NCBI GenBank assembly: GCA_023525975.1
Contig: CM042040.1
Span: 56,575,486 to 56,639,485, forward strand
From: Smallanthus sonchifolius
Lineage: Eukaryota > Streptophyta > Magnoliopsida > Asterales > Asteraceae
Direction: 5' to 3'
DNA length: 64,000 nucleotides
Below, one piece after another: positions 45,501 to 57,789 of this stretch (position 1 is its first letter; each line of letters starts with the position of its first letter). Position numbers and translations under genes: made by a program. The notes below the pieces were generated by a model that saw only the letters and a list, made by a program, of their open reading frames with translations, had not been told where the DNA came from and searched no databases.

Positions 45501-48500
45501 AAAGGAGCCTGGTTTGAAAAGTCTAGTCTGAAACACTTTGGTGTACTGTTTGGCAAATTAAACACACCATCAGCAATTGTTGTATCCTATCATCCCTTTT
45601 TACTGACCTTTTAATAAGAAAATGAAGCCAGTTACATAGAAAACCTCATAAATAATCTTCGCTGCTCAGTCCTCCGCTTCCCTCCCGGTATCTCTACTCC
45701 ATGCCACCTGCACGGTTCCTTACACACCTTTTTCTGTTTTCTACGCCGTCTCTTATCGTCCACAGCAGCTTAGCGCTAAATAATTGAGAAACAAAACTGC
45801 TGCTGCTGATGGTCCAATGGTTAAAACGAGAGAAAAAGTTCCTGGAGCTCAAAATGCTCTCTTGCGCCTGACCAGCGGCACACACATCCATTGTGCTTTT
45901 AAAAGATTTGCGCCTTGCATGTCTGAGAACCTAGGCCTCGCCCGAGACCTAGGCGCATGTCTTGTGCACTTTCCACCACAAAGACTTAAATGGAAACTGA
46001 TGATACGCAAGGGAAGTATCAGTAACACTAGCATGATAACTTCTCAAGACATTAAGGAAATAAAGATTGTTTGTTGATCCAAAAGAAATAATTCTGATTG
46101 ATAAAGATTGTTGTTTGCATATAACTTCTAAGTTAGTTAATGATATGCCTCTTCATGATATCGGGTGAGCATAACACTTTTTATATAATTGTAATTGCAC
46201 ATTCATATCATTCAATTAATGACCTGCCTCATGCTCATGCTAGTTGAGAAGTGTCCTTGCATCAGTATATTTATTTCCTGGTTTACGTATTCAGCTACTG
46301 ACATTATCTTATCTGTTTTAAACAAGTCAAGTATTCTGAGCTGGATAATAACAATTTTCATGGTTTAAGTAGTCATTTTAATTGTTCAGGTACGCTTGCA
46401 TCTTCTTACAGCAGTAATGAAATGTTTTTTCAGAAGACCACCAGAGACTCAAAAAGCCTTAGGTTCTGCATTGGCTGCTGGTCTCACTGATATGCATCAG
46501 GTTAACATACTCTGCTCTTATGTAGGATTGTTGTATAAACATGGAATCATAATATTTACTATTTTACTCCTATATTTGCTGCAGGATGTCCATGATAGAG
46601 CCTTATTTTACTACAGGCTTTTGCAGCATAACATATCAGTGGCAAATAGTGTGGTAAATCCGACTAAGCAAGCTGTTTCTGTCTTTGCGGATACTCAGAG
46701 CAGTGAAATCAAAGATCGTATATTTGATGAGTTTAACAGTTTATCTGTCCTATACCAGAAGGTACCTTCCGCTATTATTAAATTGCATGTTGGCTTCATA
46801 ATATCTGTAGATTGCCTTAAATATGCTGTTTTCTTTCTAAATTTTTGGATTATTAAGGGTCTATTGCAATTATCTGCCATTAAGCAATAATGAATCTCTC
46901 TTATTGGACATGAAGAAGTATAATAATCAAGTTAATTGGATTAGCATCTTCTAAGCCCAAGTTCCCTTTGGCACAATGTATACAAGTTGATTTCTATAAC
47001 CCTTAGGTTTTAGGTATGTTCTATGCCCAAGTTCCCTTTGGCCCAAGGTACCAGTTTGTTGAATGTTTGAAAAAAAGTTTTTTTTCCTATTTAATATGCC
47101 CAAATCCAAGTCTAGTACAACTTGTACTTCATATAGCCCGGCCAACTGGAAAGAGTTGGTCAACCTCAAATGATATAAGATAACACACATTATGCCCATT
47201 TGTTTTACCTACAATCGTAGACTTTTCTTTCATTCCCACGTTATTTAATCATGCCAAATAAATGAACTTCCAAGTTGGTATATATAAATCCCCAATAAAA
47301 TTTCATAAATAACTTGAAAGTTAGGATGTTACAGCCGACGCCCTTTGCAACAACAATAGTAATGTATTTCAGGCCAGCTCTACCTTCTAAGACAGTTTTC
47401 TGTTGTAGTTGTATTTTGTGGTCTACAAAGTGTCATGATCTATAGCTAGTTTTCTGTTGTAGTTGTATTTTGTGCTCTACTAAGTTTCATGATCTACAGC
47501 TCCTTTATGTGTAAGCTTGTCAAAAAAGTTCTCTAGCAAAGCAGCAACTGTGTGTTTGTTAAATTGATTTGGTGTGGTGGCAGCCGTGTTACATGTTCAC
47601 AGACAAGGAACATCAAGGATCATTTGCCTTTTCAGAAGAGCTTGGAAATTTGTCTATTGGTGTTGATGACCAAAGGGTGGAGGCCAATGATGAGGACCTC
47701 CTTTTGAGTACAAGGAAAGAAGATTCTTTACCACAGCAAACTCAAGGAGCTCTTGTATCTTTGGATCAAAATGAACCAGCAGCAGCACATGCTCAACAGA
47801 CAAACTCGGTCATTGATGACCTTTTTGGTCTGGGATTGTCATCCTCTCCCTCCTCCTCCCCCTCCCCTCTCTTGAAGCTAAATGCTAAAGCAGTGCTTGA
47901 TCCAACCACTTTTCAGCAGAAATGGCGCCAACTTCCAGTTTCAACATCACAGGTTCTTTTATCAATCTATCTATTTGATTTTCTGTGTATCCACATAATT
48001 TTATTCCCATTTTGACCTACTTTCATAGTAGTTAAAGGCTCAAAGCACACAATAAACAAGCCATTTTTAGGGGTTTTAGACATGTTTTAGGCTAGTTTAG
48101 ACATGTTCCAGGCTATTTTAGATGTTTCGGACCAGTTTTGGCCGGAATTCAGCCGGATTCCTTGTCTGAGAGCCTTGATGGACGCAACGCGGTATGGGCT
48201 GCTTATTGCATGGGAGCTTAGGCAAGCGCCTTTTGCGCCTTTGACTACTATGCTTACCTTATTATGTGAAATTGGGCCTTATCTTATTGCTAACATGTCA
48301 AATATGATAGAACAGTAGATTTAGCTAAAAAGAAAATGGTGCATCAGTCTAAAAGTCACCTAAAGTGTATTTTTCTTATTGAACAACAATCCCTCTACAA
48401 CTTTGTCCCAGTTGGCATTTTCTCATGGTTGAGGAACACCTTACATACACCTGGATACGACTAGGCCTTCCAAATACTTGTGGTGCCCATAGTGTACTTA

Positions 48501-49508
48501 AGTGCTTAAAGCCTTTTAAATTGTTCTTTTATACATTTGATTTTAAATGTGATAGTTATTCAACTAGGTAAGTATTACTGGATACAATTATTTTGAAATA
48601 TAAATTTTATTTTATCATGACCTTAGAAAAAAGGGTATGTCACTTTTATATATCGTCTATTAGTGTAAAAATTATTTAATTTTTAGTAAGTTTGACCTTA
48701 TTTTTGGCACTAAAGTTGGTGCTAGTGCTGTGGTGGTAGGGTGTGGTGCTTACTAAGGTGTTCAAATTCGGATATCCGAAATTTTCCGATAGTTGATTTC
48801 ACTATCCGAATCCGTATTCGGATAGTGAAACGAGTATCTGAAACAATAAAAGAAAAATTCAAATATATTATTTTAATAAAAAAGCTTAAGAAAACAATTA
48901 AAAAGACATATATAAACATATAAATATAATATTTCGGGTTTGGATCAAGATTTTCTTATTTTTAAATTATAAAAACAATTATAAAAAACACAACCGTGAT
49001 GGCAGGGCCTGGTGCCTGAGACTAATCTGCAACCAGAAAACAAAACAAAACAACCACTAGAAATCCTCCTATTTATAATATGCTTGATTTACATGATCCA
49101 TGATGTTATTGGTCATCCCTACATGTATGGATGTATGTATGTAGTATGCATGTATGCATACACACTAAATTAGAAGAAGTTGGGTTAATTATTATTTGTT
49201 TTTGGTGGTGGTTGCAGGAAGGGTCTATAAGCCCACAAGGTGTGGCCACGATGACTACTCCTCAAGCTCTTGTACGCCACATGCAAGTTCATTACATCCA
49301 TTGCATCGCTTCAGGCGGACAAGCCCCAAATTTCAAGTTGTTCTTTTTTGCACAAAAAACAGACGAGCCCTCAAACTTCCTAGTCGAGTGTATAGTCAAT
49401 ACATCCACGAGTAAAGCGCACATAAAGATAAAAGCTGATGACGAGAGTGCATCCCAGGCCTTTTCAGCCTTGTTCCAATCAGCCCTGTCAAAATTTGGTA
49501 TGGCCTAG
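39532..49508 (+). CDS. AP4B: AP-4 complex subunit beta (beta-adaptin)
   Basis: Exons: 39532-39584, 39803-40319, 41378-41502, 43813-44011, 44219-44447, 44531-44697, 44781-44990, 46390-46500, 46585-46761, 47584-47952, 49218-49508; 815 aa. The start MAPQAQSQRSPSPSQPSG and the trunk (LKMQLRQLAGSRAPG, KKMCYLYVGNYA, FLQRDCKDEDPMIRGLALRSL) match plant AP-4 beta. Residues ~20-560 form the HEAT-repeat trunk. A serine- and acid-rich hinge spans ~600-710 (FGLGLSSSPSSSPSPLL). Exon 11 is the C-terminal appendage (IHCIASGGQAPNFKLFFFAQ). AP-4 is a trans-Golgi coat for clathrin-independent sorting, including vacuolar cargo in plants. Intron 5 has a GC donor (ATAG|GCAAGT); using the GT four bases on brings a stop. 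Introns 2, 3, 7 and 10 carry transposons. Confidence 0.93.
40835..40962 (+). mobile_element. tRNA-derived SINE-like sequence in AP4B intron 2
   Basis: An A-box-like GTGGTTAAGGTGC is followed about 45 bases later by a B-box-like GGTTTGCATCCCAC. The region between and after is not a clean tRNA fold. No flanking duplication identified. Confidence 0.45.
41677..43650 (+). mobile_element. Truncated copia element in AP4B intron 3
   Basis: A 5' LTR of 277 bases (41677-41953, TGTCAAGCGTGG...CCTAACA) precedes a leader and a decayed gag. Gag frames give WNLLDRQALGVVMLSLSRSV and IVKEKTTSIES, then after the MITE MYENPSACNK, VDINFEDEIQALLLLSSFPE and DLILNEDIRRKNAGKS, the UBN2-type gag of copia elements. 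No pol or 3' LTR is present. Orientation is the same as the gene. Confidence 0.7.
42641..43095. mobile_element. hAT-type MITE (GCGCC family), copy 2
   Basis: The ends CATAGTTGTTAAA and TAACTATG are inverted repeats. A perfect 8-bp duplication ATTGAAAG lies at 42633-42640 and 43096-43103. The interior is close to the copy at 26080-26502, including AAAGCTTCCACAATACC. It splits the copia gag frame. Confidence 0.85.
45200..46000. repeat. GCGCC-rich repeat debris in AP4B intron 7
   Basis: GCCTAGGCG/GCGCC motifs at both ends (45240-45300 and 45865-45955) resemble the sub-terminal parts of the GCGCC hAT MITEs. Intact inverted ends or target duplications are not visible. It accounts for most of the 1.4-kb intron. 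Confidence 0.4.
47395..47503. repeat. 54-bp tandem duplication in AP4B intron 9
   Basis: GTTTTCTGTTGTAGTTGTAT starts at 47395 and again at 47449, with about 90% identity over two units. Confidence 0.85.
48024..48252. mobile_element. hAT-type MITE (GCGCC family), short member
   Basis: The ends CATAGTAGTTAAAGGC and GCGCCTTTGACTACTATG are inverted repeats over about 14 bases. The flanking 8-mers CCTACTTT and CTTACCTT agree at 6 of 8 positions, suggesting an aged target duplication. It lies in AP4B intron 10. Confidence 0.65.
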
Positions 49509-49879
49509 CCTAGCCTAGCTGTTTGTTTGTTGTTTTCGACTTCTTAAGTATTTAATGAAGTGTGTGTAATTCGATTCCATCAAAGATTTCTAGATCACGA
49601 GTAAATGTGTATTTCATTGTGTTTTGGAGTTAATAAAATAACAAGCTTGTTCACTTCTTTACCTTGTAAAATATTAGTCTAAGAAAACATAGGGATAAGC
49701 TGCGGTGGTAATATGGACGCTGTGCATGCTGTGTAACAAGTCGAAATGGGTAATTTTCAGTACCGGTTAAAGCATGTTTGAGTCGTGTCAAACTGTTAAA
49801 ATCTTTATATTCATTTAAAACAAAGCTATTGGTAGGATGAGATGTAGGTAAACCATACCTATATTCCAAAGGATAGAGA

Positions 49880-50560
49880 GATTGTTTTTAGAGAGACCCC
49901 TAACTTCACACGTCCAAATCATCTCAATCTCCTCTCCCTTATTTTATCCGGTATACTGGCCACCCCTAATCTTTCCCTAAAAACCTTTATTTCTTATCCG
50001 GTCTAGCCTTGTGTGTCCACACATCCACCTCAGCATTCTCATCCTAGCTACATCCAGCTTACGAGTCTATGTTTTCTTGATGGCCCAACAATCCATTTCG
50101 TATAACAAAGCCGGTCTACAGCAACCTTATAAAAATTTCTTTTAATTTAGTGGGAACCTGCTGTCGCACAATACACATGTAGCCGCTCTCCATCAGCACC
50201 AACCTGCTAGAACGCGGTGGGCTACATCACTACCTGTGTCCCTATTGCCTTGTATATACGATCCTAAATACTTAAACTTATTTACATGCGAGACCACTTG
50301 ACCTTCGATGGTGATCTGGATGCCCTCAACTTCATTTACACCACTGAAGTCAAAATAATGCCCGGTCTTAGAGCGACTAATCCTTAAACCTTTGCTCCCT
50401 AAAGTTGCTCACCACTCATCTAACCTCCCATTTAGACTTTGTTTATTTTATGAGACTAGCACAAAATCGTCAACAAAGAGCATGCATCACGGGACGACAT
50501 ATTGGATCGACTTTGACAACTCCTCCAAGACTACTACAAAAGAAACAGACCCATGCTGAC
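49880..50560 (-). pseudogene. RTE-type LINE reverse transcriptase fragment
   Basis: Minus-strand frames give the FVDD catalytic motif, then GLRISRSKTGHY, FKYLGSYIQG, AHRVLAGWCSRRAT and MRMLRWMCGHTRLDRIRNK. This is the order found in the C-terminal half of plant RTE-clade LINE reverse transcriptases. Stops and frameshifts interrupt it. The 5' part and any poly(A) tail were not found. Confidence 0.75.
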
Positions 50561-50642
50561 CCTTGATGTAGGCCACCTCTGCGGGGAAGAAGTCAATATC
50601 CCCCACAAGCACGCAAATGCTTGTTTCAGTCCTAGCATCTAT

Positions 50643-51022
50643 GCAGTCGATACCACCGATATCTCGGTGATATCTCGGATATCGGTGGTTTCACCAAATA
50701 TCGGTCCAAATATCGGTCCAACTTGTTATCCCACTTTATCCTTCACTCGATCGGGCTTTTCTTTGATAATATTCAGTTAGAGTAGCTTGTTCATGATATG
50801 ATAACATCCGGTTACATTAATCTTTATGTTAATATGGTATGTTAGTTGGTTTATGTTGATAAAATTCAGTTACATTAGTTGGTTTATGTTGATATGATAA
50901 CATCAAGTTACATTAGTTGGTTTATGCATGATATAAAAATTACCGATATCTCACCGCGAGAACCGATATCTCAGATATCGGTCCTTGACCGATAACCGAT
51001 ATTTTTTCACATTAACTGCATA
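50643..51022. mobile_element. ATCGG-rich MITE, copy 2 (left-truncated)
   Basis: It repeats the CCGATATCTC/ATATCGGT motifs and ends CCGATATTTTTTCACATTAACTGC like the element at 27452-28039. A direct repeat of AGTTACATTAGTTGGTTTATG type lies in its middle. The left terminal repeat is missing; it abuts the LINE fragment. Confidence 0.65.
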
Positions 51023-52676
51023 GCCTAGCATACGTATCCTTAGTTATCTCTATATATTTCCCGGGGAACCCTCTGCCTTCAAGACTATTCCTGATGTGTT
51101 CCAATTTATACATATAATTTACATACAATTCCCTACATTTAGACTCGTTTTAATTACAAATTCGTTGATTATGGAACTTAATTGATTTGGATGTGAATTT
51201 GTAGGTTTTGATGATGTTTGTTGAAGAATTGGAAGAAACGGGTAGTTCTGTGGATGTTTCGGGTTCGAACCTTGCCGTGCCTGACGCGCAAAAAGCCCAA
51301 ATTCCAGCTATTTAAGCGCTCTAGTATAAGTTCATACTAAAGACTATATTAAGTAATTAATCCCTAAGAATGCCATTTTATACTTAATAACTTCAAAATG
51401 ATTCTTATTATATAATTCATATAGTTTTAATGCTTAAAATACTTATTTTACTTGTATATATCCACCATTTTATAAAATACACCTTTATATTAATAAACAC
51501 ACCCGTTATATCACTAATTAAGTCCTAATACCTTAAACTATGTCCTGATCCCTTTTTATTAACCCTAATCACCAAAGAGTCTTTCAACATAGATAAGATC
51601 AAGATTTCATGAGTCACCCCCTTCACACTCAATTGCATGCCCACACCCTCACCACCATGCCCTAACCACCCTACCCCCCTACATACCCTTTCGTTTTAGG
51701 CGTTAAAAGGGGGTCGAACCCCTCACTTCCTCACCCCATTTCACACTCAAACTTCTCATCCATCGTTCCAAGTAATCTCCCTACTTTTCTCTCTTCTCTT
51801 TCACAAACTTATGAAGATTTTCTTGGTGTTCTTGAGCTCCTAAGAAGCCTTCAAGGGCTGGACTCAAGTAAAACACCAAGACTTATGCTTGTTTTTATGA
51901 TCTAAAGTAAGAAACAAGTGCTCCTACACCTTCTACCAACATACATTTTGTTAAATCATGGTTTCTTTATTTATAACCATCAAATGTTCATGGATTTGTA
52001 GATCTCCATCCAAATACAACTTTTATAACATAAGGATGAAGATCCATGATCAAACCTAATCCATGAACCTTCATTCAACACATAAAATCAAGTATGTTTA
52101 AACATGGGTAACTTTAACATAAAACTTTGTTTTTACATGATTCTTTTTCTAACATCACCAATGACTTATTTGGGTCTTAAAACATGAGTTCGTTTTTCAA
52201 AAATGGTCCTTAAAAGGTCAAGGAAAAAGATCCTTAACTAAGAGATGCATAAAATAAACTAAAACCATGCACAAAGTTGTGAAAATATACTTTAACATTC
52301 AAAATATTTATATACTTGGTAGATCTAGCTTTATTACATCTTATATCATGTTATTATAGTGTTAGATGAGAATTTTGAAGTTTTTGGGTTTACATGGATT
52401 TTTAACAAAAATAAGTCGTTATTATGCGAAAATTTCAACCTAGAATATGAAAATATTTTGAGTTTTCAGAAAATCCCCAAATTTATGCTGTAAGTTATGC
52501 ATTCTAAGTTAAGGCATTAGTAGTGACATTGGCATCTATGCATTCTAAGTTAAGGCATCTACTCTTAACCTTGTTACTTACTTACTGTGTTGGCTACCGG
52601 TACTGACATCCTTGCATTGGTCCCATTATCAGCTTGAGTCCAGACATTTAAGGATGTCTAAATCTCTCAAACTATT
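51023..52676. other. Retrotransposon-derived non-coding sequence
   Basis: No gene seen. 51590-51860 is a C-rich leader-like block. The right end (52490-52676) precedes the primer-binding site and is the leader of the minus-strand element whose LTR is 52692-54982. A repeated phrase CTATGCATTCTAAGTTAAGG occurs at about 52495 and 52538. Confidence 0.4.
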
Positions 52677-52688
52677 GCTCTGATACCA
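52677..52688 (-). other. Retrotransposon primer-binding site
   Basis: The minus strand reads TGGTATCAGAGC, complementary to the initiator methionine tRNA 3' end, three bases from the LTR edge. Confidence 0.8.
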
Positions 52689-53014
52689 ACTTGTAAAGCC
52701 TCAACCTGAGAGACCTCACTTGTTGGATTTACTCATAAACATAGTCGTCAAACACTGGACTTTAACTTAAACATTCAAACATAGCAGAAGCGTACAATCA
52801 TTCAATTACATAACATGGGAAGTCTTAACATTTAAAGTGAAATATTGTCTTAACACATAGCCAAATAAATAGGATGTGAGTCTTGTGCCAGGTAGCCTTC
52901 ACTCCTTTGCGCCGTTCTTTCCTTTTGTTACCTAGAATGTATACTAAAAGTCAGATATTGCTGATGAGTTGTAGTTTAAAGCAAGTAGGTATAAACAAAA
53001 TCTCTTATCATTTC

Positions 53015-53472
53015 TTTACTAGCGGTTTTTTGCTAAAAAATCTAAGAAATGACAAAAACATTAAGAAACGATATCAAACGAACTCCGATTGAGCTCATTC
53101 CAGCAGTGTTGGAACCGTATCGTCGAACTCTACCATCTTAGCTTATAGGGTTTAGATTTTAGCATTGAATTTTAGGATTTTAGCCTTAGGGTTTAGGTTT
53201 TTTTTTTTTGGGGGGGGGGGGTGGTCAAGGTTTGGGGGGGGTAGGGGTGGGTTTAGGTTTTTTTTTTGGGGGTGGGGGTGGTGGTTTTAGGCTTTTTGGG
53301 GTGGGGTTGGAGGGGGGGGGGGGTTAGGTTTTTGGGGGTGCGGGTGGGGGGGGGGTTGGTTTAGGTTTTGGGTCCGGGTCCGGGTTCGATAAGACGGTTC
53401 CAACGCCGCTGGAGTGAGCTCAATCGGAGTTCGTATGACCCACTTCTTAGCGAAAAACCATTTATTAGTGGA
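53015..53472. mobile_element. Inverted-repeat element with G-rich core
   Basis: Two arms (about 53015-53135 and 53386-53472) are inverted copies: AACTCCGATTGAGCTCATTC on the left matches GAGTGAGCTCAATCGGAGTT on the right, and TTTTTTGCTAA matches TTAGCGAAAAA. Between them a core of about 220 bases is a run of G tracts and TTTAGG-like motifs, likely to form G-quadruplexes on the plus strand. The right end has TAGTG as in CACTA-type MITEs. Confidence 0.7.
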
Positions 53473-53627
53473 ACCTTCCCCTATATATATACATACATAT
53501 TAACATTTCATTTCCCTTCATTTAACATTTCATTGGTGGGTTTGCATTCATTGAACATTTATTGGTCTTACACATAAGGGTGATCACACACATCATTGAT
53601 TACGTAAGTCACAAAGACAGACGTTCA

Positions 53628-53800
53628 GTCCTACCCTCGTAGTCCGTTATTCTTTTATCGTCCTACATAAGTAGTCCATCATTTTCTTTTACTGTCTGGC
53701 AAACCTTCGACCATACGTCATTTTCTTTCACCGTCCTACCGTCGTAGTCCGTCATTTTCTTTTACCTCCTACCGAAGTAGTCCGTCATTTTCGTCCATAC
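53628..53800. repeat. GTAGTCCGTCATTTTC short tandem repeats
   Basis: About five imperfect units of 30-40 bases share GTAGTCCGTCATTTTCTTTT and CCTACC, inside the LTR at 52692-54982. Confidence 0.75.
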
Positions 53801-54267
53801 GGTCTTGTACATTCATAGCATGCAATATATATAAATATAGTGCAAGTTTCATTCATATATGTTATGTCATTCAATCATTTCATTCTTTGTAAACATTTGT
53901 TTCATTCTTTGTTCATCACTTATTTTCATATAACACGTATAGTCATATTAGCATTCATAACATTCGTTCATTTTCATTTATACACTTTAGCCCAAATCAT
54001 TTGAAAACAATTGCACATAACACATAGGGGCACATAGGACTCACCTTATGAGCGGGTTCCTGAAGTATAATAGCCGGTCAGTGAGCGTCACTAAGGTCAC
54101 ACACAATCTGTATAATCAAGTCATACAAGATAAGATAATGAGCCTAACGACACTAGACGTTTATACATTTAGGGTTTGGCTCGTACGTTTATACATTGAA
54201 AACAATTGCACATAACGACACTAGACGTTTATACACAATCTGTATAATCAAGTCATACAATCTGTGT

Positions 54268-54475
54268 CTAAGCGAACATGGTAAGTTCGCCATGATGAAA
54301 TAGGCGAAGATATGATAAGTTCGCTACATTGGTGATAAGCGAACATAGTAGGTTTGTTGCTTTGACATTAGGCGAACATGCTATAGCGAAGATGTTAAGT
54401 TCGCTCATATTTAGCGAACATGGTTAAGTTCGCTTAAAACGGTTCCAGGCGAACTTGTTATGTTTGCTTGCGTGA
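54268..54475. repeat. GCGAAC...GTTCGC palindrome array in LTR
   Basis: Several units of the form GCGAACATGGTAAGTTCGC, with short AT-rich spacers, make up about 200 bases (GCGAACAT at 54273, 54348, 54372, 54413; GTTCGC at 54284, 54320, 54390, 54426). The inverted layout parallels the arrays at 1889-2117 and 5489-5588. Confidence 0.75.
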
Positions 54476-55079
54476 CCTTCTTTCCCACCAGAAAACCCTA
54501 GATCTGGTCCGTGGTTTCTAATCGTTCAAGCTTCAAACTTTTTACATTCAAAACGTTCTATTTTCATTCCTGAGTCTAGATCTATGATTTGTTTTAAGCT
54601 CCATATGTAAAAACTCAACCTTTACACGTTTTTAACCCGAAACCCCAAAACTACAAAAATCTCGTATTTGAGCTAAGTGGTTACCAATTGGGATCCGTTT
54701 TCCGTTGCTACACGTTGCTGAGGTGGTGTGCGACACTTCCAGAGCTTCTGAGCCATCTCCCTTCGGTTTCTCTCTCTAGCTGCGATTTCCTCCTCTCTCT
54801 TTAGGTTTTTGGGCAAAATTCAAGTGGTGAAGGAGGAGGCCTGTTTAGCTTCTTATATAGATGGGCTTCCCTAGGCCTGTTAGCGCAAGGGCTAAGCCCG
54901 ATCACTTTTGGTTACGTATTCCGTTTATTTACATGCTCGTTCCTTGGATGTTTATTTCGTTTACAAATTTTGGCATGTTACATAGTGTTCTTATATTTTA
55001 TGTACTTAATATATTGTTATTACATTACATACTCTACAATTCAAAGTGATAGTGAACACTGACTCCTTTTTATTTGTCC

Positions 55080-57590
55080 TTTTCGGCGACGGCCGGCACA
55101 CGGTCATCTTTAATTTTTTTTACTTTAAAACATCTGATTTATTCTTTAACAAACGGCCCAATAAGCTTTCAAATTAAATTCAGGCCCACATAATAAAAAT
55201 AAACCTAAGGCCCAAACAATTGTTCAAGAAAATATATGTATTTAACCTGTTTGATTTTCTAATAATTTCGTTTTTATATAATAACTTTCGTTCGTTAATT
55301 AAAAAAACGAGAATGCGCGCTTGTTTTTAGTTTCTTTTGATGAACGTTCCGTTTTGTTTTTTTTTAAACCAAGTGATATTCAAAATTGAGTATTTTATTG
55401 GATTATTTTTTAGCTTTCATTTCCAACCCTTACACTACACAGAATATACGCATTTAACCCGTTTCATTTTGAAAAGAATTTCGTTTTTATGTGATACCTT
55501 TCGTCTGTTAGGTTAAAAAAACAAAATGCGCGGTTGTTTTTAGTTTCTTTTGATGAACGTTCCGGATTGATTTTTTTAACGGAGTGGTATTCAAAATCCA
55601 TCATGTTATAGAATCGTACGCTATAGCAAGCAATCATATATTTGAAAGTGACATGAAAAGTACTTGCAGCCTATCGGTCGGTTATGCCACTTGATGAATG
55701 CTGTTTGGTGTATACTTTTTTTATTAACCAAATTTACTTTATCTTTTAATATTATGTTTCTGGAATATTTACACTAAAGGGGTCTAGCCCGGTTGTTAGT
55801 AGCGTGCATGTATTCCCTTTTTACACCATACAACTGGGTTTGGACCTAGGTAGCATGTATTTCTTTTTTGCTACTTTTTAATCCACTTTTTTCGTACGGT
55901 TTAATATTTTCATTTAGTATTACCCACAATTTTATTTTGTATAAGGAATTAAATTGACTGTTTAAACATAAAACCCCCTACCTAGCGGCAGAGCCACACT
56001 CCCTATTCGTCATCCACCCGGGTTCGAACATTGGAGATTGCCTTTTTCTAATTTTTTTTCCAAATTATTTTAGTTATCGCTTATATTTGGGTTCAACCTC
56101 GCGCACCAATCGCTAGTAATCTACAATTGAAAGTTATGTGAATAGTTACCCCTTTTCATTCGTCCCCTTTGGTGGGGGGCGGCCATGTGGTCATGCTTAA
56201 TTTTTTTATTTATATTTTTTGCTTTGAAGATATCTTATTTATACTTTAACAAATATTCAGGCCCACGTACTAAAAATAAGTGTAACGCTCAAATAATTGT
56301 TGAAGAAAATATACGCATTTAACCTGTTTGATTTTTTTAATAGTTTCGTTTTAAAGTAACTTAAGAAAAAACAGGAATGCGTGCCTTCTTTTAGTTTCTT
56401 TTGACGAACGTGTGTTTTTTTTAACGAAGTGGTATTCAAAATCGAGTATTTTATTGGATTAATTTTTTTTTAATTTCCATCCCTTACACTACTCTATATA
56501 TACGCATTTAACGCGTTTAATTCTGTAATAATTTAGTTTTTATGTAATAACTTTCGTTCGTTAACTAAAAAAAAGGAATGCACATATGTTCTTATTTTCT
56601 TTTGATAAACGTTCCGTTTTTTTTAAACGGAGTAGTATTCAAAATTGAGTATTTTATTGGATCGTACGCTATAGCAAACAATCATACATTTGAAAGTGAC
56701 GTGAATAGTACTTGCAACATATTGGTCGGTTACGCCACTTGACGAGTGCTGTTTGGTGTCTAGTTTTTTTAGTTAACCGAAATTTACTTTATCTTTTAAG
56801 ATCATGATTTGAAAGATTTACACTAAAGGGGCGTAGCCCTGTTAGTATTAGCGCACACATATATTTCGTTCTTACCCCATCCACCCCGGTTTGAACCCTG
56901 GGGGTGGCATATATTTCTTTTTTGTTATTTTTAATCCACTTTTTTAGTTATTTTTTTCGTACACCTTAATGTTTTGATTTAGTATTACCCACGATTTTAT
57001 TTTATAAGGAACTAGGTTAAAACTCGTGTATTACACGGGGTTAAGTACTAAAAAATATTCAATAAAGAAATCTACAAATACCAACACGCTTATAGGTAGA
57101 GACTATCTTATCCATAATATGATTAAAAAACTGTGTGAAGTTTCTATACCATTAGAAACACGGGCCATATCTTCTCTTGAGTCACCAGTCCCATCAACAA
57201 AAATCACATTTGAACAACATAATCAAAAAACAAATATTCATGTGATTTCTGGTTAAATAACAGTTAAGTAAAACCACTTTTAACCTGTTTAAGATAAAAC
57301 ATAAATCAATCCAACCCATTCACAAAGTAAAACCACTTTCAACCCCCTTGCTATCAACCTTGAGAAACATGCTTATTTCTCATATAAAGTGCTCCGATCA
57401 ATTGAAGTAGAGGAATCTTAAACATAAAAACCCTCCTAACCCAGCGGCAAGGCCACTCTCTCTATTCCTCATCCACCCGGGCTCGAACATTAGAGATTGC
57501 CTTTTTTTAATCCAATTTTTAGTTATCGTTTATATTTGCGCCCGAGTCCGCGACCCCGCTGCGGAGCGTGGGCACCGATTGCTAGTTTAA
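55080..57590. repeat. Tandem duplication, unit about 1.06 kb
   Basis: Matching landmarks recur at a nearly constant offset: TTTAACCTGTTTGATT (55240/56318), CGTACGCTATAGCAA (55615/56663, offset 1048) and 'ggggtctagcccgg' (55790/56830). Within each unit, a sub-repeat with TTTCTTTTGATGAACGTTCC occurs twice. Each unit ends in a tRNA-B-box-like CCCGGGTTCGAACATT (56017) or CCCGGGCTCGAACATT (57476). The second copy holds an extra 400 bases starting at 57012. Non-coding. Confidence 0.75.
57012..57412 (-). mobile_element. Helitron 3' end and probable body
   Basis: The plus strand starts ACTAGGTTAAAACTCGTGTATTACACGGGGTTAAG. Read on the minus strand this is a hairpin followed by CTAG and T, a Helitron terminus. 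It interrupts the second copy of the tandem duplication. The 5' TC end is not clear. Confidence 0.5.
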
Positions 57591-57789
57591 ATGATTTAAT
57601 AGCAATATAATTATAATAATTTTTATAAAAGAAAACATAAAAAAACTGGTTTAGTAAGCTATTGACAAGGGTTGCATTCAAGATTTAAAGTGATGAAAAA
57701 GAAACATTTAAGTTTTTTTTATGAACAATAATTATTTTACTCCTATTTATGTTTTTTTTTTCTAACAGCAAACCTTATTTTGTGTTAAA

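Larger units (their letters stand above)
52692..54982 (-). repeat. 5' LTR of a minus-strand Ty3/gypsy element
   Basis: In plus orientation it starts TGTAAAGCCTC and ends GGCATGTTACA, TG...CA ends about 2.29 kb apart. The primer-binding site on the left fixes its role. It contains the inverted-repeat, G-rich insertion at 53015-53472, a tandem repeat at 53628-53800 and a palindrome array at 54268-54475. No pol of this element is seen. Confidence 0.6.
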
